The notes beneath the pieces are model-generated. The model did not search any database and was not told the origin of the DNA. It was given only the letters and a program-made list of their open reading frames with translations. 64,000 bases of DNA from Girardinichthys multiradiatus (taxonomy: Eukaryota; Chordata; Actinopteri; Cyprinodontiformes; Goodeidae), in the NCBI RefSeq assembly GCF_021462225.1, contig NC_061818.1:18311462-18375461 (forward strand), written 5' to 3'. Both the position numbers and the translations under genes were made by a program. Shown one piece after another: positions 10,480 through 22,962 of the stretch (position 1 is its first letter; each line of letters starts with the position of its first letter).

Positions 10480-12000
10480 ATGTGGGGCAAAAAAAAACTT
10501 TTTGATCTAATCTGACCAAATCAACTTCTTCCACATGTCTGCTGAACCTCTAAATACTTGTGAAAACAGAAGTTCCTATGGCTTTCTTTTGACAGTGATT
10601 TTCCTCTTGCAAAAGATTTGTAGTGCACCACTCATGAAAACCCTGATTTGGTAGGTTTGCAGCTGTACTGTTTGCATTTTCTGTTGATGAATTGAACAGT
10701 GCTATGAGAGATGTTTAAAGCATATAGGAAATTGTTATTTATCATATCCCTAACATAAACTTTTCCACAGCTTTTTCCCAAGTTTAGGTCTGGACTTTGA
10801 CTGGGCCATTCTAACACATTAATATGTTTTGTTTTAAATCCTTCCATTGAAGCCCTGGCTTTATGTTTAGGGTCGCTGTCCTGCTGGAAGGTGAACCTCT
10901 GCCCCAGTCTCAAGTCTTTTGCAGACTCCTATAGATTTTCTTCTAAGATTGTCTTGTATTTGCCTCTATCCATCTTCCCATCAACTCTGACTACCTTCCC
11001 TGTCTCTGCTGAAGAGAAGCACACCAGAGCATGAAGCTGCCACTACCATACTTGACAGTGGGGATGGTGTGTTTAGACTGCTGTGCAGTGTTAGTTCTCC
11101 GCCACACATAACGTTTTACATTTTGGGCAAAAAGTTAAATTTTGGTCTCGTCTGACCAAAGCACCTTCTTCCACATGTTTGATGTGTCCCCAACATAGCT
11201 ACTGGCAAACTGCAAGTGAGACTTCTTTTGGTTTTATTTTAACAATGGTTTTCTTTTTGCGACTCTTCCATAAAGACCAGATTTATGCAGTGCACAACTA
11301 ATAGTTGTCCTGTGGACAGATTCCCCCACCTGAGCTGTGGATCTCTGCAGTTCATCCAGAGTCACCATGGGTCTCTTGGCTGCATCTCTGATCAGTCCTC
11401 TCCTTGTTCGGCCTGTAAGTTTAGGTTGACGGCCTTGTCTCAGTAGGTTTACAGTTGTGCCATTCTCTTTCCATTTCTGGATGATGGATTGAACAGTGCT
11501 CCATGAGATGTTCAAAGTTTGGGAAATCTTTTTATAGCCTAAGTCTGCTTTAAACTTCTCCACAACTTTATCCCTGATCTGTCGGGTGTGCTCCTTGGAC
11601 TTCATGATGCTGTTTGCTCCCCAATATTTTGTTAACCAACCTCTGAAGCCATCACAGAGCAGCTGTATTTGCACTGAGAATAGATTACACACAGGTGAAC
11701 TCCATTTAGCCATTTGCAATCATCAGGCAACTTCTGAAGGCAATTGGTTCCACTTAGAGTAAAAGGGGCTGAATCTTTGCACACTGCAATTTTTAGTTTT
11801 TTATTTGTAAAAAATGTTTTTATTCATTTATAATTTTCTTTCCACTTCACAATTGTTTACCACTTTGTGTTTGTCTTTCACATAAAATTTCAATAAAATA
11901 TATTTATGTTTGTAGCCTGTGGTAGCTGTATAATGTGACAATATGTCACAAAAGCTCAAGGGATATGAATACTTTTACATTCCACTGTAGACTGAGTTTA
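10480..12000 (-). mobile_element. Two overlapping degenerate Tc1-like copies
   Basis: On the - strand, 11719-11234 still encodes the N-terminal DNA-binding half of a Tc1 transposase (HTRQIRDKVVEKFKADLGYK, ISQTLNISWSTVQSIIQKWK, TVNLLRQGRQPKLTGR). Positions 10913-10790 encode the catalytic block [13 protein letters not shown] to WPSQSPDLN. After that the frame runs into a second N-terminal-like piece ([19 protein letters not shown]), so a second old copy is fused at about 10480-10790. The element end near 11990 has the typical atgaatacttttacattccac. Confidence 0.7.
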
Positions 12001-12325
12001 TATTAAACATAGGGACTGATTGCATGACTTCTGAAGGCAATTTGTTACACGGGATTTTATTTAGGGGTATCAAAATAAATTGGGCTAAATACATATGCAC
12101 ACCAAGCTTCTAAATTTTTTTTATCTGTAAAACACTTTGAATACTATATGTATGCTATATGTATACTATACTATATGTACTGTATCATTTTGCTACATCA
12201 CAATTATGCACTGCTTGTTGTTTGTCTGTCACACAAATCTTAATAATACAGTAAAGTTTGAGATTATAATGTGACAAAATGTTGAAAAAATTCTGAGGGA
12301 AAAAATGTAAGGCACTGTATTTTTC
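12001..12325 (-). mobile_element. Terminal fragment of another degenerate Tc1-like copy
   Basis: This has the family's untranslated end: gacttctgaaggcaatttgt, ggggtatcaaaataaa, tttgctacatcacaattatg, and finally aaggcactgta. No coding part remains. Confidence 0.55.
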
Positions 12326-12999
12326 TGTGTAATATTGCAGCAGTGGTGACTTCTGATATGGGCCATATTGAGAAGTTGCTCAGGGCAGCATTAGAAGAGG
12401 GTGTGGGTATGGGGCAATAGTACCATATTAAAATGTAGCTCATTTATCTGTCATTTGTACCCACAAACACGTTTCATTTTGTTTTTATGCATGTGCAGTC
12501 AAAGGTGCAGTTGGACCCCCGGCATGTTAAGAAGGCCCCCCTGGTTGTTGCTGAGGAAAGGGAAATCGGGCTGTTTGCTGTCAATCATACTGAGCTCACC
12601 TGGAGTTGGGAACAAATTACAATGTGGCTTCTCTTTTTTTAGTTGGGCAGAACCAAGAAAAAAAAAAAAAAAACAGTTTTCACAAACTGACCTGTAGTAG
12701 GGTTTCAGGCGGCAAAAGAATGGGCTCGCCCTGGGCGCCGTTCCAGCAATCACCACTGTGATGCAGCATAGGATTAAACCAGTCACAATTAATAAACAAA
12801 TAAATAAATAAAGGCTTGTCTAAACTGAGAACTGAGTCAGTTTGATCCACACAGTAAGGCCATGGTGGTTTATGCATACTGTTTTACAAGAAAATGCAAC
12901 TGCATGTTGTGAGAGGGGTCTTGTTATCCGGCATTTAGCTCAAAAGGTTTTTATTTCCTTTAATCGAGTTGAAATAAGTACACTCAGTCGGCCAATGTT
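12326..12999. other. Region upstream of nacc1, no gene recognised
   Basis: It contains an A-run at 12656-12672 and a TAAA-rich run near 12788-12812. No supported exon. Confidence 0.4.
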
Positions 13000-13380
13000 T
13001 CCCGGGCTTCACAGATGACAGGCAGGAGCGGTAGCAGCAGAGAGACAGAGACCAGTCTCTCTCGTTGCAGCCTGCTGTTGTGCCAATGCGCAAACAGTCT
13101 CCTCCGTTCAGGGATAGGTCTCCCCCAAAATGAGGCTGCGCTTGAAACGATCATGCGATTGAGTGACGAACGCGTCATGCTTGTCTTCCTCCTCCTCTGC
13201 TCTGTGCGATCAGTGGCTCTGTGTTCCGCAATCCCCCGGGATACTGTACCGCCCTCGATGGTCCTGCTATCGCCGATCCGTTCGCACTGAATGGCCGGCC
13301 GGATCGAGGAAAAACGGGGGGAGAGAGCGCCTCGTCTCCTCCTTTAGACCTTCGCTCTGCCTCAGCTTCCCAGTGACGGG
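13000..13380 (+). promoter_or_regulatory. nacc1: CpG-rich promoter and probable non-coding exon 1 of nacc1
   Basis: CpG dinucleotides are far denser here than around it (for example cgaacgcgtcatg, ccggccggatcgagg). A strong donor, cagtgacggg/gtgagt, ends a possible first exon at 13380. The start of transcription cannot be fixed from sequence. The open frames here look like by-products of GC-rich DNA. The assignment to nacc1 is by position: it is the next gene downstream on this strand. Confidence 0.5.
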
Positions 13381-13665
13381 GTGAGTGTTATTAGCCGTTT
13401 TGTGGGGGAGTCCTGAGGAGGGGTCTGATGATGATACACCGGCTGTGGCGGAAGTGGGGGTCAAATCGGTCCAGCAGATGGGGGACGATTAAGGTTTTTA
13501 AGTTAACCAGGCGAACAACGGGATGGGTCCAGGTTGGCGCTGTTTAAACTTTCGTATGCCTTTTTTCTTAGATCAGGATTTTAATGATTCACTCCGTAGG
13601 TTCCACTAAACAAAATGAAAGCAGTCACTCAATCTCTCTCTCTCTCTTTTTATTTGGCCCGGCAG

Positions 13666-13948
13666 CCTCTTGCGATTGCCGGTTTCGAAGAATTGTGCCT
13701 TGTTGTGCTCCCACCGACCCCCCTCTGCTCCGTGCCGCACTGGTTCCGTCTGGCTCGCCCTCAGCTGCTGCGTGTCCTGGGATGACCTGTTGATGTCGGT
13801 ATTATGGAGAATGGCAGAGGGGGAGCCGATTTCCCCCATCACCAAAATATCCAAATAAGCTAAACACTAAAAAGAAGACAAAATTGATTGGAGTCTCCGA
13901 CAGCTGGCGCACAGCTTAGCACGTCCCAAACCCACGTCCTCTCGGGCA
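13666..13948 (+). other. nacc1: Possible second 5'UTR exon or alternative first exon of nacc1
   Basis: A long pyrimidine tract (tctctctctctctctctttt) followed by ccggcag forms an acceptor ending at 13665. A strong donor, cgggca/gtaagtg, follows at 13949. The span is CpG-rich and has no convincing frame. Transcript data would be needed to confirm use. Confidence 0.4.
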
Positions 13949-15129
13949 GTAAGTGTTGCTTTGTTTATGTTTTCTAGCGCGGAAATGCCTCGATGTTGTG
14001 CACCCAGTGAGGTGTGATGGTGCGCCCAAAATATTTAACTGTAGCGTTAGCTTAGCCGTTAGCCTCCTCCCTTAGGCCTGCTGCAGATGGGAGAGGGCAT
14101 GGAGCATTAGAGTCTGTTAACGGGGATTAATTAATACCGACTAGTCTATTTAGAACCTAACAATGTGGGCCCACCTGAATACCACTCGAGTAAGCAGAGT
14201 GGTATCACCGGGGCTTGCTCCTATACCCTGACTTCCCCATCCACCTTTTAATAGACTGGATTCTTTATCCTTTCTTCATCATAGTGTGACATCTTTTCCA
14301 CTTCAGTGATATTTACAGAGAGGCATGCGTGAAGAAAGAATCAGCAGAGAGAAGCTTTGGTTATATATGTCTGTGCTGCTTTGATATGACTAATCACAAA
14401 TCAGTGCTGTAGCTGCATATGTCTTGACATGAGAGGAGCAGCACAGGTATGCACTATCCAGGCATGAACACAAGCAAACCAGGAAATGCCTCTACACAGG
14501 GAATGAACTGTGTGCCAGGTGTACCAGTGACTGTATTAATCATCCATGTTGCATTGTCAAAACTTCTGCTGTTTGCGGACACAGAGCTGCATTGTATGTT
14601 GTCCATCTTTTCTTTTTCATAAAATTACTTCTATTTTTAATATTCATGTATGTCTTCCTTTCTTGTTGTTCTTTTGGTTTGTTTATTACTGTTGGGTCAG
14701 TTCGCCCTTTGCCATTTGGTACCTAAGCAGTGCCTTCCCATCCCGTCTTACTACCGTAATCATAAACAAACCATAATCTATTTAAATCACTGCAAATCAG
14801 TTTAGATCTCATCACAGGTAATCTCATTATTATTTCATTTAATTGCTTATTATTTTCAGAAAGTTTGAATTGGATTCTATCTCTGTTTATTTTGGATTCT
14901 GATCCCCAGGCCAGTTCAATCTTAGGAAATATGACAGATTATTACACCTGATCCAAGCAGAATCACTCTAAGTAACTTTAATTTAGTAGATTCATAATTC
15001 CACATTTGTTTAGTATACAGTATGAGTAGATTATAGAAAGATACATGAAATTGTCTGTTGTCAATGCGGATATGGAACGTCCTCTTAGCAGTTACAAACT
15101 GATTCATGGTTTGTTAGTTAAGGATCAAA

Positions 15130-16240
15130 ATAACAAGGCCCTTAACAGGTTCTTTTGTCCATTTTGTGCCCCAATTCATATGCCCATTTCCTACCTACAC
15201 ATGGCAATTGTTGCTTCCTAATTTCATTTTATATGCCTAAAAAACTAATCCCCACACCTATACTTTGTTCATTATTTATAGTTTTATTTTTTGTGATTAT
15301 TTTTAAGAATTCTATAGAGAAGTAATCATAAAATTGCACAAAAAACATTCCACTGATTTCAATTGTATATTACTTTCTGAAGATTTTAAATGAACCCTTC
15401 TGAATCCAGTTTTTGCCGTGGGTCCTTTGCAAATTTGTACCCCAATTTTGTACCTCTACATTACAATTTGATCCCTTCTTACTGCCATTTCATACATGCT
15501 AACAAACCATTTTGTGCCCATGTAATTCACCCATGGCATTTGAGTTTATTTGTGGTTTTAGTGATTTGTGATTTTTGTATTATGGAGAGAAATGGTCATA
15601 AAATGCTCAAATCTCATGTATAATTTAATACAAATGGTATCTTTTCTTGTATGATCCCTTTTCATTGATTGGCGTTATGATGCCTCTTTGAGCCAGTTGA
15701 CTCTTATAGAATATGACTGTTAAGGACCCCTGTTAAAGCTAATGAACTAAGAGTGGCCTCCATCTGGCTGTTAGTATTTAATGGAGTCATATTGCTATAT
15801 ATTCTTCAAATAGACTTTGAACAGAATATAGAAAATTACTTTGAACTGTCAGCTGCCAAAGTCTTTATTGGGTACAAATTGAGACATGGTCGGTACAAAA
15901 TGTCTTGTGAAAAAGTCGAGTACAAAAACACCAAAACTCCGAAGGGGCGAAATGACCAGCGCCCCTTGAATTTAGGACAGATTGTAATCAGTCATCACAT
16001 CAAAATAGCTCTGTGTGATGTCCTTCCTGTAGGTAGTATTTACTGGAGTCAAATCTTCTCATAGAGGACTTTAGAAGTTCCCTTTTGAATTGACAGTTGT
16101 ATGACTTGTCCCCTGGCGAGTACAAATTCATGCATGATCTGTACAAAACTTTCCTTGGCAGTTTTATACCTGACCATCTTATGTACATAAATGACCAAAA
16201 CTGCAAAGGTACAAAATATAGTGGAGAAATGACCACCACC
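15130..16240. repeat. Degenerate repeats rich in TTTTGTACC/TTTTGTGCC and its complement
   Basis: Two loosely similar direct units (about 15150-15340 and 15410-15615) share tttgtgccccaattcatatg-like and tttgtaccccaattttgtac-like words and end in agagaaatggtcataaaatg-like sequence. At 15865-15960 and 16115-16240 the complement appears (gggtacaaattgagacatgg, ggtacaaaatgtc, gaaatgacca). This may be a decayed foldback element or satellite-like array. Confidence 0.35.
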
Positions 16241-16811
16241 TTTTAGGTGGGCTAGCAAACTAAAAAAGGAGTTGTATTTCAACTGATAACTCAATGATAA
16301 AAGGTCAAGATGCCAATGGGCTTTCATTTGACTAAACTGTGGGGTAATTTTGGCCACACCCATAAAAACCTACGAAAAAAACAATTACTGATGAATTTCC
16401 AGTTTTTTTTTTTTTTTTGTTAAACAGCCACCTCCATTTACACAAAATACAACCTTCCCCTCTTGTTTTCAAAGTAAACATAATAAAAATGGAAATTGGA
16501 AAACCATAAAAGTCTATACCTGCTTGTTCGTGCACAGTTGCAGGAGGGATGATGCCCATCTCCAGCGATGATTTGGTTGGAGTCAAGGACACCCTGGACA
16601 GATCACCAGTATGTTTTTAACAGGATAGCTTTGAATGGCAATAGCAGCAGAAGCAGCAGCCGCAGAGTGACGTATTGTGACATACCTGCTGTTGTTGTGA
16701 TTTTTGCCTGTTTCATTGACTCCACACGCAATACTTGTCTCCGTAAAATTTCATGTAACACTTCCCCCTTTTGATGAACAAATGTGACCTGACACTTTAG
16801 GGTAATTAGAT

Positions 16812-17170
16812 TAGGGATGCACCAATATGAAAATTTGGGCTGCAATTGAGATCCAGTATTAATATTGCTGTTATAACCGATTGCTGAAATTGACCAATAT
16901 TATATAAATTTACTTACACTTTCAACACCATAAAAAACAATAGTACTGACCTTGCTTCTCTGCTTTAGTAAATTACCTCCCAGTTCTGCTCTGCATCACT
17001 ATGACCCAAACAAAAACCACATGGCTAACCCTCTCCTCTGCATGCACAAATGGCAGTAAGATGGAAAAACACATACAGTAGATTAATAATATTGACCCAG
17101 TTTTACTTATCGGACCGATATGACAAATAAAAAATGTCAAACATCGGCTGATAATGATGGTAGTGCTGAT
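16812..17170. repeat. Possible hAT-type MITE remnant
   Basis: The start, tagggatgcaccaatatgaa, and the inner atcggaccgatatgac and aaacatcggctgataatgat resemble short hAT-derived elements with GATATCGG-like words that are common in fish. The ends are not clear. Confidence 0.3.
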
Positions 17171-17530
17171 ATATTCTACATCCATAAACCAGACCCACCA
17201 GACTTTTTGCCTAAACTGCCTGGAGAGGACCTACAAAAAAACCTGCAAGTTTCTGAAAAAACATATCTGTGCAGTCCCATTTATATGTGGGCCGAATATT
17301 CCTAAAGCTTAGAGTGAAAGTCCTAAGTATGTTGCAAGAATGTTTGACCTACTTTCTTCTCCAAGCTGGATGGTATAAAATTTAAGCCACGATGTGAGAT
17401 TGACTTGTTCCCATTGCTGTTTTTTTTTATAGATTTAATGTCATAAGGACCTAAGATGATCCCACTCATCTCTGCAGTCCCCACTATCCCTCCTTAGTAC
17501 ATAAAGGCCCACATGAAGACCAGCACGCAT

Positions 17531-17566
17531 GCACACACACAAACACACACACACACTCTCTCTCTA
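17531..17566 (+). repeat. (CA)n/(CT)n microsatellite
   Basis: A CA run is followed directly by a CT run. Open frames across it on both strands are low-complexity artefacts. Confidence 0.8.
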
Positions 17567-18147
17567 TCACTGCCAGGGCAAACTGAGCAAACACACCCTG
17601 CTCTCAGCATGCCGTTTTGTGTGACTTTACGTGCACGCATGTGTATGCTTAGTGCAGCTTGCCAAACTGTAAACAAGCAGCATTGTCTAATGTCCGTGTG
17701 TGACTCAGTGTGCCTTTTGTGGGTTTGTTTGAGTTTGTGTGTGTGCATGCATCTGTGTTTTAGTATGAGGGAGAGGGAGCTTGAGAGACAGAGACAAAGC
17801 AAGCATTTCTCTTTTACCCTGGAGCTTGGCTAAGTTCCAAATGAAGGGCTTTGGATATGATGGGGATGCTCACTCCAGCCCTTATCAGTCACAGTCACAC
17901 CAAAATTGGTCGTATACTTCTTACAGGGTGGGTATCAGTCAGTGTGTTCAATTGAAAAGATAATTTATCTCATGTATATCTGTTTCCTCCTGTTTGCGTG
18001 AGAGCAGCATACACACAGCATTTTTAAGAGCAAAAGAATCTGTTCAAGGAGGGCTTTGGCTGTTTTCTCTCGAAAGTGTGCTGAGGCATGCTTTGTCTTC
18101 AGGATGTAAAAATAGTCACTGTTGGGCTTTTTGCATTAGTGAAAATA

Positions 18148-19758
18148 CAGGTCCTTCTCAAAATATTAGCATATTGTGATAAAGTTCATTATTTTCCATA
18201 ATGTAATGATGAAAATTTAACATTCATATATTTTAGATTCATTGCACACTAACTGAAATATTTCAGGTCTTTTATTGTCTTAATACGGATGATTTTGGCA
18301 TACAGCTCATGAAAACCCAAAATTCCTATCTCACAAAATTAGCATATCATTAAAAGGGTCTCTAAACGAGCTATGAACCTAATCATCTGAATCAACAAGT
18401 TAACTCTAAACACCTGCAAAAGATTCCTGAGGCCTTTAAAACTCCCAGCCTGGTTCATCACTCAAAACCCCAATCATGGGTAAGACTGTCGACCTGACTG
18501 CTGTCCAGAAGGCCACTATTGACACCCTCAAGCAAGAGGGCAAGACACAGAAAGACATTTCTGAACAAATAGGCTGTTCCCAGAGTGCTGTATCAAGGCA
18601 CCTCAGTGGGAAGTCTGTGGGAAGGAAAAAAGTGTGGCAGAAAACGCTGCACAACGAGAAGAGGTGACCGGACCCTGAGGAAGATTGTGGAGAAGGGCCG
18701 ATTCCAGACCTTGGGGGACCTGCGGAAGCAGTGGACTGAGTCTGGAGTAGAAACATCCAGAGCCACCGTGCACAGGCGTGTGCAGGAAATGGGCTACAGG
18801 TGCCGCATTCCCCAGGTCAAGCCACTTTTGAACCAGAAACAGCAGCAGAAGCACCTGACCTGGGCTACAGAGAAGCAGCACTGGACTGTTGCTCAGTGGT
18901 CCAAAGTACTTTTTTCGGATGAAAGCAAATTCTGCATGTCATTCAGAAATCAAGGTGCCAGAGTCTGGAGGAAGACTGGGGAGAAGGAAATGCCAAAATG
19001 CCAGAAGTCCAGTGTCAAGTACCCACAGTCAGTGATGGTCTGGGGTGCCGTGTCAGCTGCTGGTGTTGGTCCACTGTGTTTTATCAAGGGCAGGGTCAAT
19101 GCAGCTAGCTATCAGGAGATTTTGGAGCACTTCATGCTTCCATCTGCTGAAAAGCTTTATGGAGATGAAGATTTCATTTTTCAGCACAACCTGGCACCTG
19201 CTCACAGTGCCAAAACCACTGGTAAATGGTTTACTGACCATGGTATCACTGTGCTCAATTGGCCTGCCAACTCTCCTGACCTGAACCCCATAGAGAATCT
19301 GTGGGATATTGTGAAGAGAACGTTGAGAGACTCAAGACCCAACACTCTGGATGAGCTAAAGGCCGCTATCGAAGCATCCTGGGCCTCCATAAGACCTCAG
19401 CAGTGCCACAGGCTGATTGCCTCCATGCCACGCCGCATTGAAGCAGTCATTTCTGCAAAAGGATTCCCGACCAAGTATTGAGTGCATAACTGTACATGAT
19501 TATTTGAAGGTTGACGTTTTTTGTATTAAAATCACTTTTCTTTTATTGGTCGGATGAAATATGCTAATTTTGTGAGATAGGAATTTTGGGTTTTCATGAG
19601 CTGTATGCCAAAATCATCCGTATTAAGACAATAAAAGACCTGAAATATTTCAGTTAGTGTGCAATGAATCTAAAATATGTGAATGTTAAATTTTCATCAT
19701 GACATTATGGAAAATAATTAACTTTATCACAATATGCTAATATTTTGAGAAGGACCTG
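18148..19758 (+). mobile_element. Long-TIR DD34E Tc1 element, copy A
   Basis: Flanked by TA (18146-18147 and 19759-19760). The ends are inverted repeats of about 200 bp beginning caggtccttctcaaaatatt. Each holds two similar direct motifs (outer ctcaaaatattagcatat, inner ctcacaaaattagcatat), the IR/DR layout of some Tc1 elements. Two sister copies lie at 27252-28798 and 40626-42235. The size and about 200-bp TIRs recall the fish ZB element, but I have not compared sequences. Confidence 0.9.
18476..19481 (+). pseudogene. DD34E transposase of copy A, frameshifted with Asp-to-Asn change
   Basis: ATG at 18476 opens the helix-turn-helix part (MGKTVDLTAVQKATIDTLKQ, GCSQSAVSRHLSGKSVGRKK). One extra A in the run near 18628-18633 then shifts the frame, so this piece ends at 18667. 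The rest continues in the next frame to 19481 (LFSDESKF, NWPANSPDLNPIEN, SAKGFPTKY). The second catalytic aspartate (QQD in copy C) is replaced: the sequence reads FQHNLAPAHS. The copy is therefore doubly disabled. Confidence 0.85.
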
Positions 19759-19814
19759 TAGTAACCATTGCTATTTAGCGTAATCAATGGCTCCTTTATA
19801 ATCTCAACTTTGAC

Positions 19815-20910
19815 AGAGAGCTTGCAAAGTATTTATACACCTTACATTTTTACACATTTAGTCCTGGCACAACCACAAGCTTCTGTCTTTTTAAAGCCGT
19901 TTTTTTGTGATAGACCCACACAGACTAGAGCAAAGGGATACTTGGTTTTAATCTTTTTTTTTACAAATCAAAAATCTGATATGTGTGGCATAAATTTTTA
20001 TTTTTTACCCATGAATACACTTTGATCTAAACATTCTAACTTTGGCTGTATGCTACAGATTCTTGTCCTGATGAAAGGTCAACCTTTAGCCAAGTCTTAA
20101 ATCTACAGCAGCCCCAGTAGGTTTTCTTCCAGTATTACCCTGTATTTAGCTCTGGCTGACTTTGAACAGCTTTCCTGTCCTTGTTGATCCCATAAGCATG
20201 ATGCTGCCCCCACCATGTTTTATAGCTGGGATGATTTGTTCAGGGTGAGTGGCGGCACCGTCTTTGGCCCCTGTGAATTTGCATGTGCTCCAAAAGGTTT
20301 TGCTTTGGTTTCATCTGACCAGAGGAGCTTCTTCTACATAGTTGCTGTGCCCCCTACATGGCTTGTGCCAAACCTTCAAAGGGACTTTTTATAGCTTTTT
20401 TTTAAACAGTGAGTTTCTTCCTGCCAATCTTCCATAAATGTGATTAATGAAGAGCATGACATCTGGCGGTTTAGGACAATAAAATTCTCCCATCTGAGCT
20501 GTGGACCTCTGCCATTCCATGCATGCACACGCCCATACCTAAGACCAGTTTAGAGTACGTACTCCAACCACCAGTCATGTTTTTGGACTGTTGGAGGAAG
20601 CTGGAGTACTCAGTGCAGCCAAAGCCCAGGCCAAGGTTTGAACTCAGACCTTTCACCGACCCCGCCACCATGCAGTTCATCTGTTCGCCAGGCTATCATT
20701 TTAGATGGATGGGTCTGCAGTTCTGCCTTTTAATTATTAGATGCACTGTATATTCATAGCTCTGTTTTTTTATTTATAAAAAAGTATTTTTAAAATATGT
20801 TCTTTGCCCTACAAAGTTATGAACTACTGTAGCACATAAAATCCCAGTAAAATACATTGAAGTTTGTGGCTATAACATGACAAACTGTAAAAAGGTTCAA
20901 GAGTCACAGT
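19815..20910 (-). mobile_element. Degenerate Tc1-like copy with a nested repeat
   Basis: Both end-like parts can be seen (gcaaagtatttatacacctt at the left; aaaatcccagtaaaatacat and gtggctataacatgac at the right), with old internal words such as gcatgatgctgcccccacca and catctgaccagaggagcttc. A non-LTR tail-type repeat is nested at about 20515-20660 (catgcatgcacacgcccata, ggactgttggaggaagctgg). No frame survives. Confidence 0.55.
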
Positions 20911-21697
20911 AGCTGACATGTTGAGAATGCTGGTACAGTAACTGGACTGAAGTAATGCACTGGAGTAAACCTGATCACGTAACATTAAACAGATACGTCT
21001 TCCCATGGTCCTCACACATTTTCACGTAGTCTGTCATTGGTTCATTTTTAGTTAGCAGACCTTAATGCAGCAGTCTTAAGAGATGGTTCAAGCTGAGGGG
21101 GTGTGTAATGCTTTCACTGTTGATTGAGGTGAACTGTAACATGCAATGTGGTTTCTGTTCACGCTACCCGCACTTTCACTCACAGAATAAGAGAACATGA
21201 CCCACTTATCTGAGGACGTGCAACTTTATAGCTCGCACAAAGCCGAGGATAATAAACAAGGCTTTTAGCAAGCCTGGTCCTGGCAATAAAAGTTCTTGTA
21301 CAACTGAAGTTATTTATATGCATATTGTGATTATAGAATATATGTTGACATTTAAATAAATCCGTGAAACTGGATAGTAAAGGCCTCCAGGAGAACAAAG
21401 AAAACACGTTTTTTTGAATGGCAAAATATACACAGTGCCCTTTATTAGTATTGGCACCTCTGGCAAATACATTGAAATAATATTAATACTATCTAATTAA
21501 CCTTTTTCTGTCTGTGTGTTTGGATTATTTTTTTCTTTTTGTTTTTTTCTTGACAGAAGCAGCCAGATTTGTACATAGAATCTCCTGGTATCTCAAAAAA
21601 TGGAAGAAAAACTGGCCCACAGCATCACAGATCATCCACCAATCTAGCCAGTGGGGTGTTTTTCCACAGATTCATCATTTGTTTGCATTCAGACCTA

Positions 21698-22962
21698 CAG
21701 GGGTTGGACAATGAAACTGAAACACCTGGTTGTAGACCACAATAATTTATTAGTATGGTGTAGGGCCTCCTTTTGCGGCCAATACAGCGTCATTTCGTCT
21801 TGGGAATGATATATACAAGTCCTGCACAGCAGTCAGAGGGATTTTAAGCCATTCTTCTTGCAGGATACTGGCCAGGTCACTACGTGATACTGGTGGAGGA
21901 AAATGTTTCCTGACTCGCTCCTCCAAAACACCCCAAAGTGGCTCAATAATATTTAGATCTGGTGACTGTGCAGGCCATGGGAGATGTTCAACTTCACTTT
22001 CATGTTCATCAAACCAATCTTTCACCAGTCTTGCTGTGTGTATTGGTGCATTGTCATCCTGATACACGGCACCGCCTTCAGGATACAATGTTTGAACCAC
22101 TGATGCACATGGTCTTCAAGAATGGTTTGGTAGTCCTTGGCAGTGAAGTGCCCATCTAGCACAAGTATTGGGCCAAGGAAATGCCATGATATGGCAGCCC
22201 AAACCATCACTGATCCACTCCCATGCTTCACTCTGGGCATGCAACAGTCTGGGTGGTACGCTTCTTTGGGGCTTCTCCACACCGTAACTCTCCCGGATGT
22301 GGGGAAAACAGTAAAGGTGGACTCATCAGAGAACAATACATGTTTCACATTTTCCACAGCCCAAGATTTGCGCTCCTTGCACCATTGAAACCGACGTTTG
22401 GCATTGGCATGAGTGACCAAAGGTTTGGCTATAGCAGACCGTGTATATTGACCCTGTGGAGCTCCTGATGGACAGTTCTGGTGGAAACAGGAGAATTGAG
22501 GTGCACATTTAATTCTGCCGTGATTTGGGCGGCCGTGGTTTTATGTTTTTTGGATACAATCCAGGTTAGCACCCAAACATCCCTTTCAGACAGTTTCCGC
22601 TTGCATCCACAGTTAATCCTGTTGGATGTGGTTCGTCCTTCTTGGTGGTATGCTGACATTACCCTGGATACCGTGGCTCTTGATACATCACAAAGACTTG
22701 CTGTCTTGGTCACAGATGCACCAGCAAGACGTGCACCAACAATTTGTCCTCTTTTGAACTCTGGTATGTCACCCATAATGTTGTGTGCATTTCAATATTT
22801 TGAGCAAAACTGTGCTCTTAACCTGCTAATTGAACCTTCACACTCTGCTCTTACTGGTGCAATGTGCAATCAATGAAGACTGGCTACCAGGCTGGTCCAG
22901 TTTAGCCATGAAACCTCCCACACTAAAATGACTGGTGTTTCAGTTTCATTGTCCAACCCTTG
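21698..22962 (-). mobile_element. Tc1/mariner DD36E (Incomer-like) element, copy 2
   Basis: TA flanks at 21696-21697 and 22963-22964. The ends are caggggttggacaatgaaac and the complement of caagggttggacaatgaaac, an inverted repeat of about 30 bp. Its sequence is close to copies 1 and 4 over the full length. Confidence 0.9.
21750..22776 (-). pseudogene. DD36E transposase of copy 2, frameshifted
   Basis: Three frames in order on the - strand: 22776-22429 (MGDIPEFKRGQIVGARLAGA), 22420-22022 (RRFQWCKERKSW, FSDESTFTVF) and 22100-21750 (YQDDNAPIHTARLVKDWFDE, SPDLNIIEPLWG, KGGPTPY). All three acidic catalytic residues are present, with 36 residues between the second Asp and the Glu. The frame breaks fall in similar places to copy 1, suggesting a shared damaged parent, though independent loss is possible. 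Confidence 0.8.

Noticed and set aside
13015..13384. Overlapping open frames in the CpG-rich region
   Set aside because: GC-rich DNA gives few stops by chance. The frames have no recognisable domains, and the stretch is better explained as promoter and 5'UTR.
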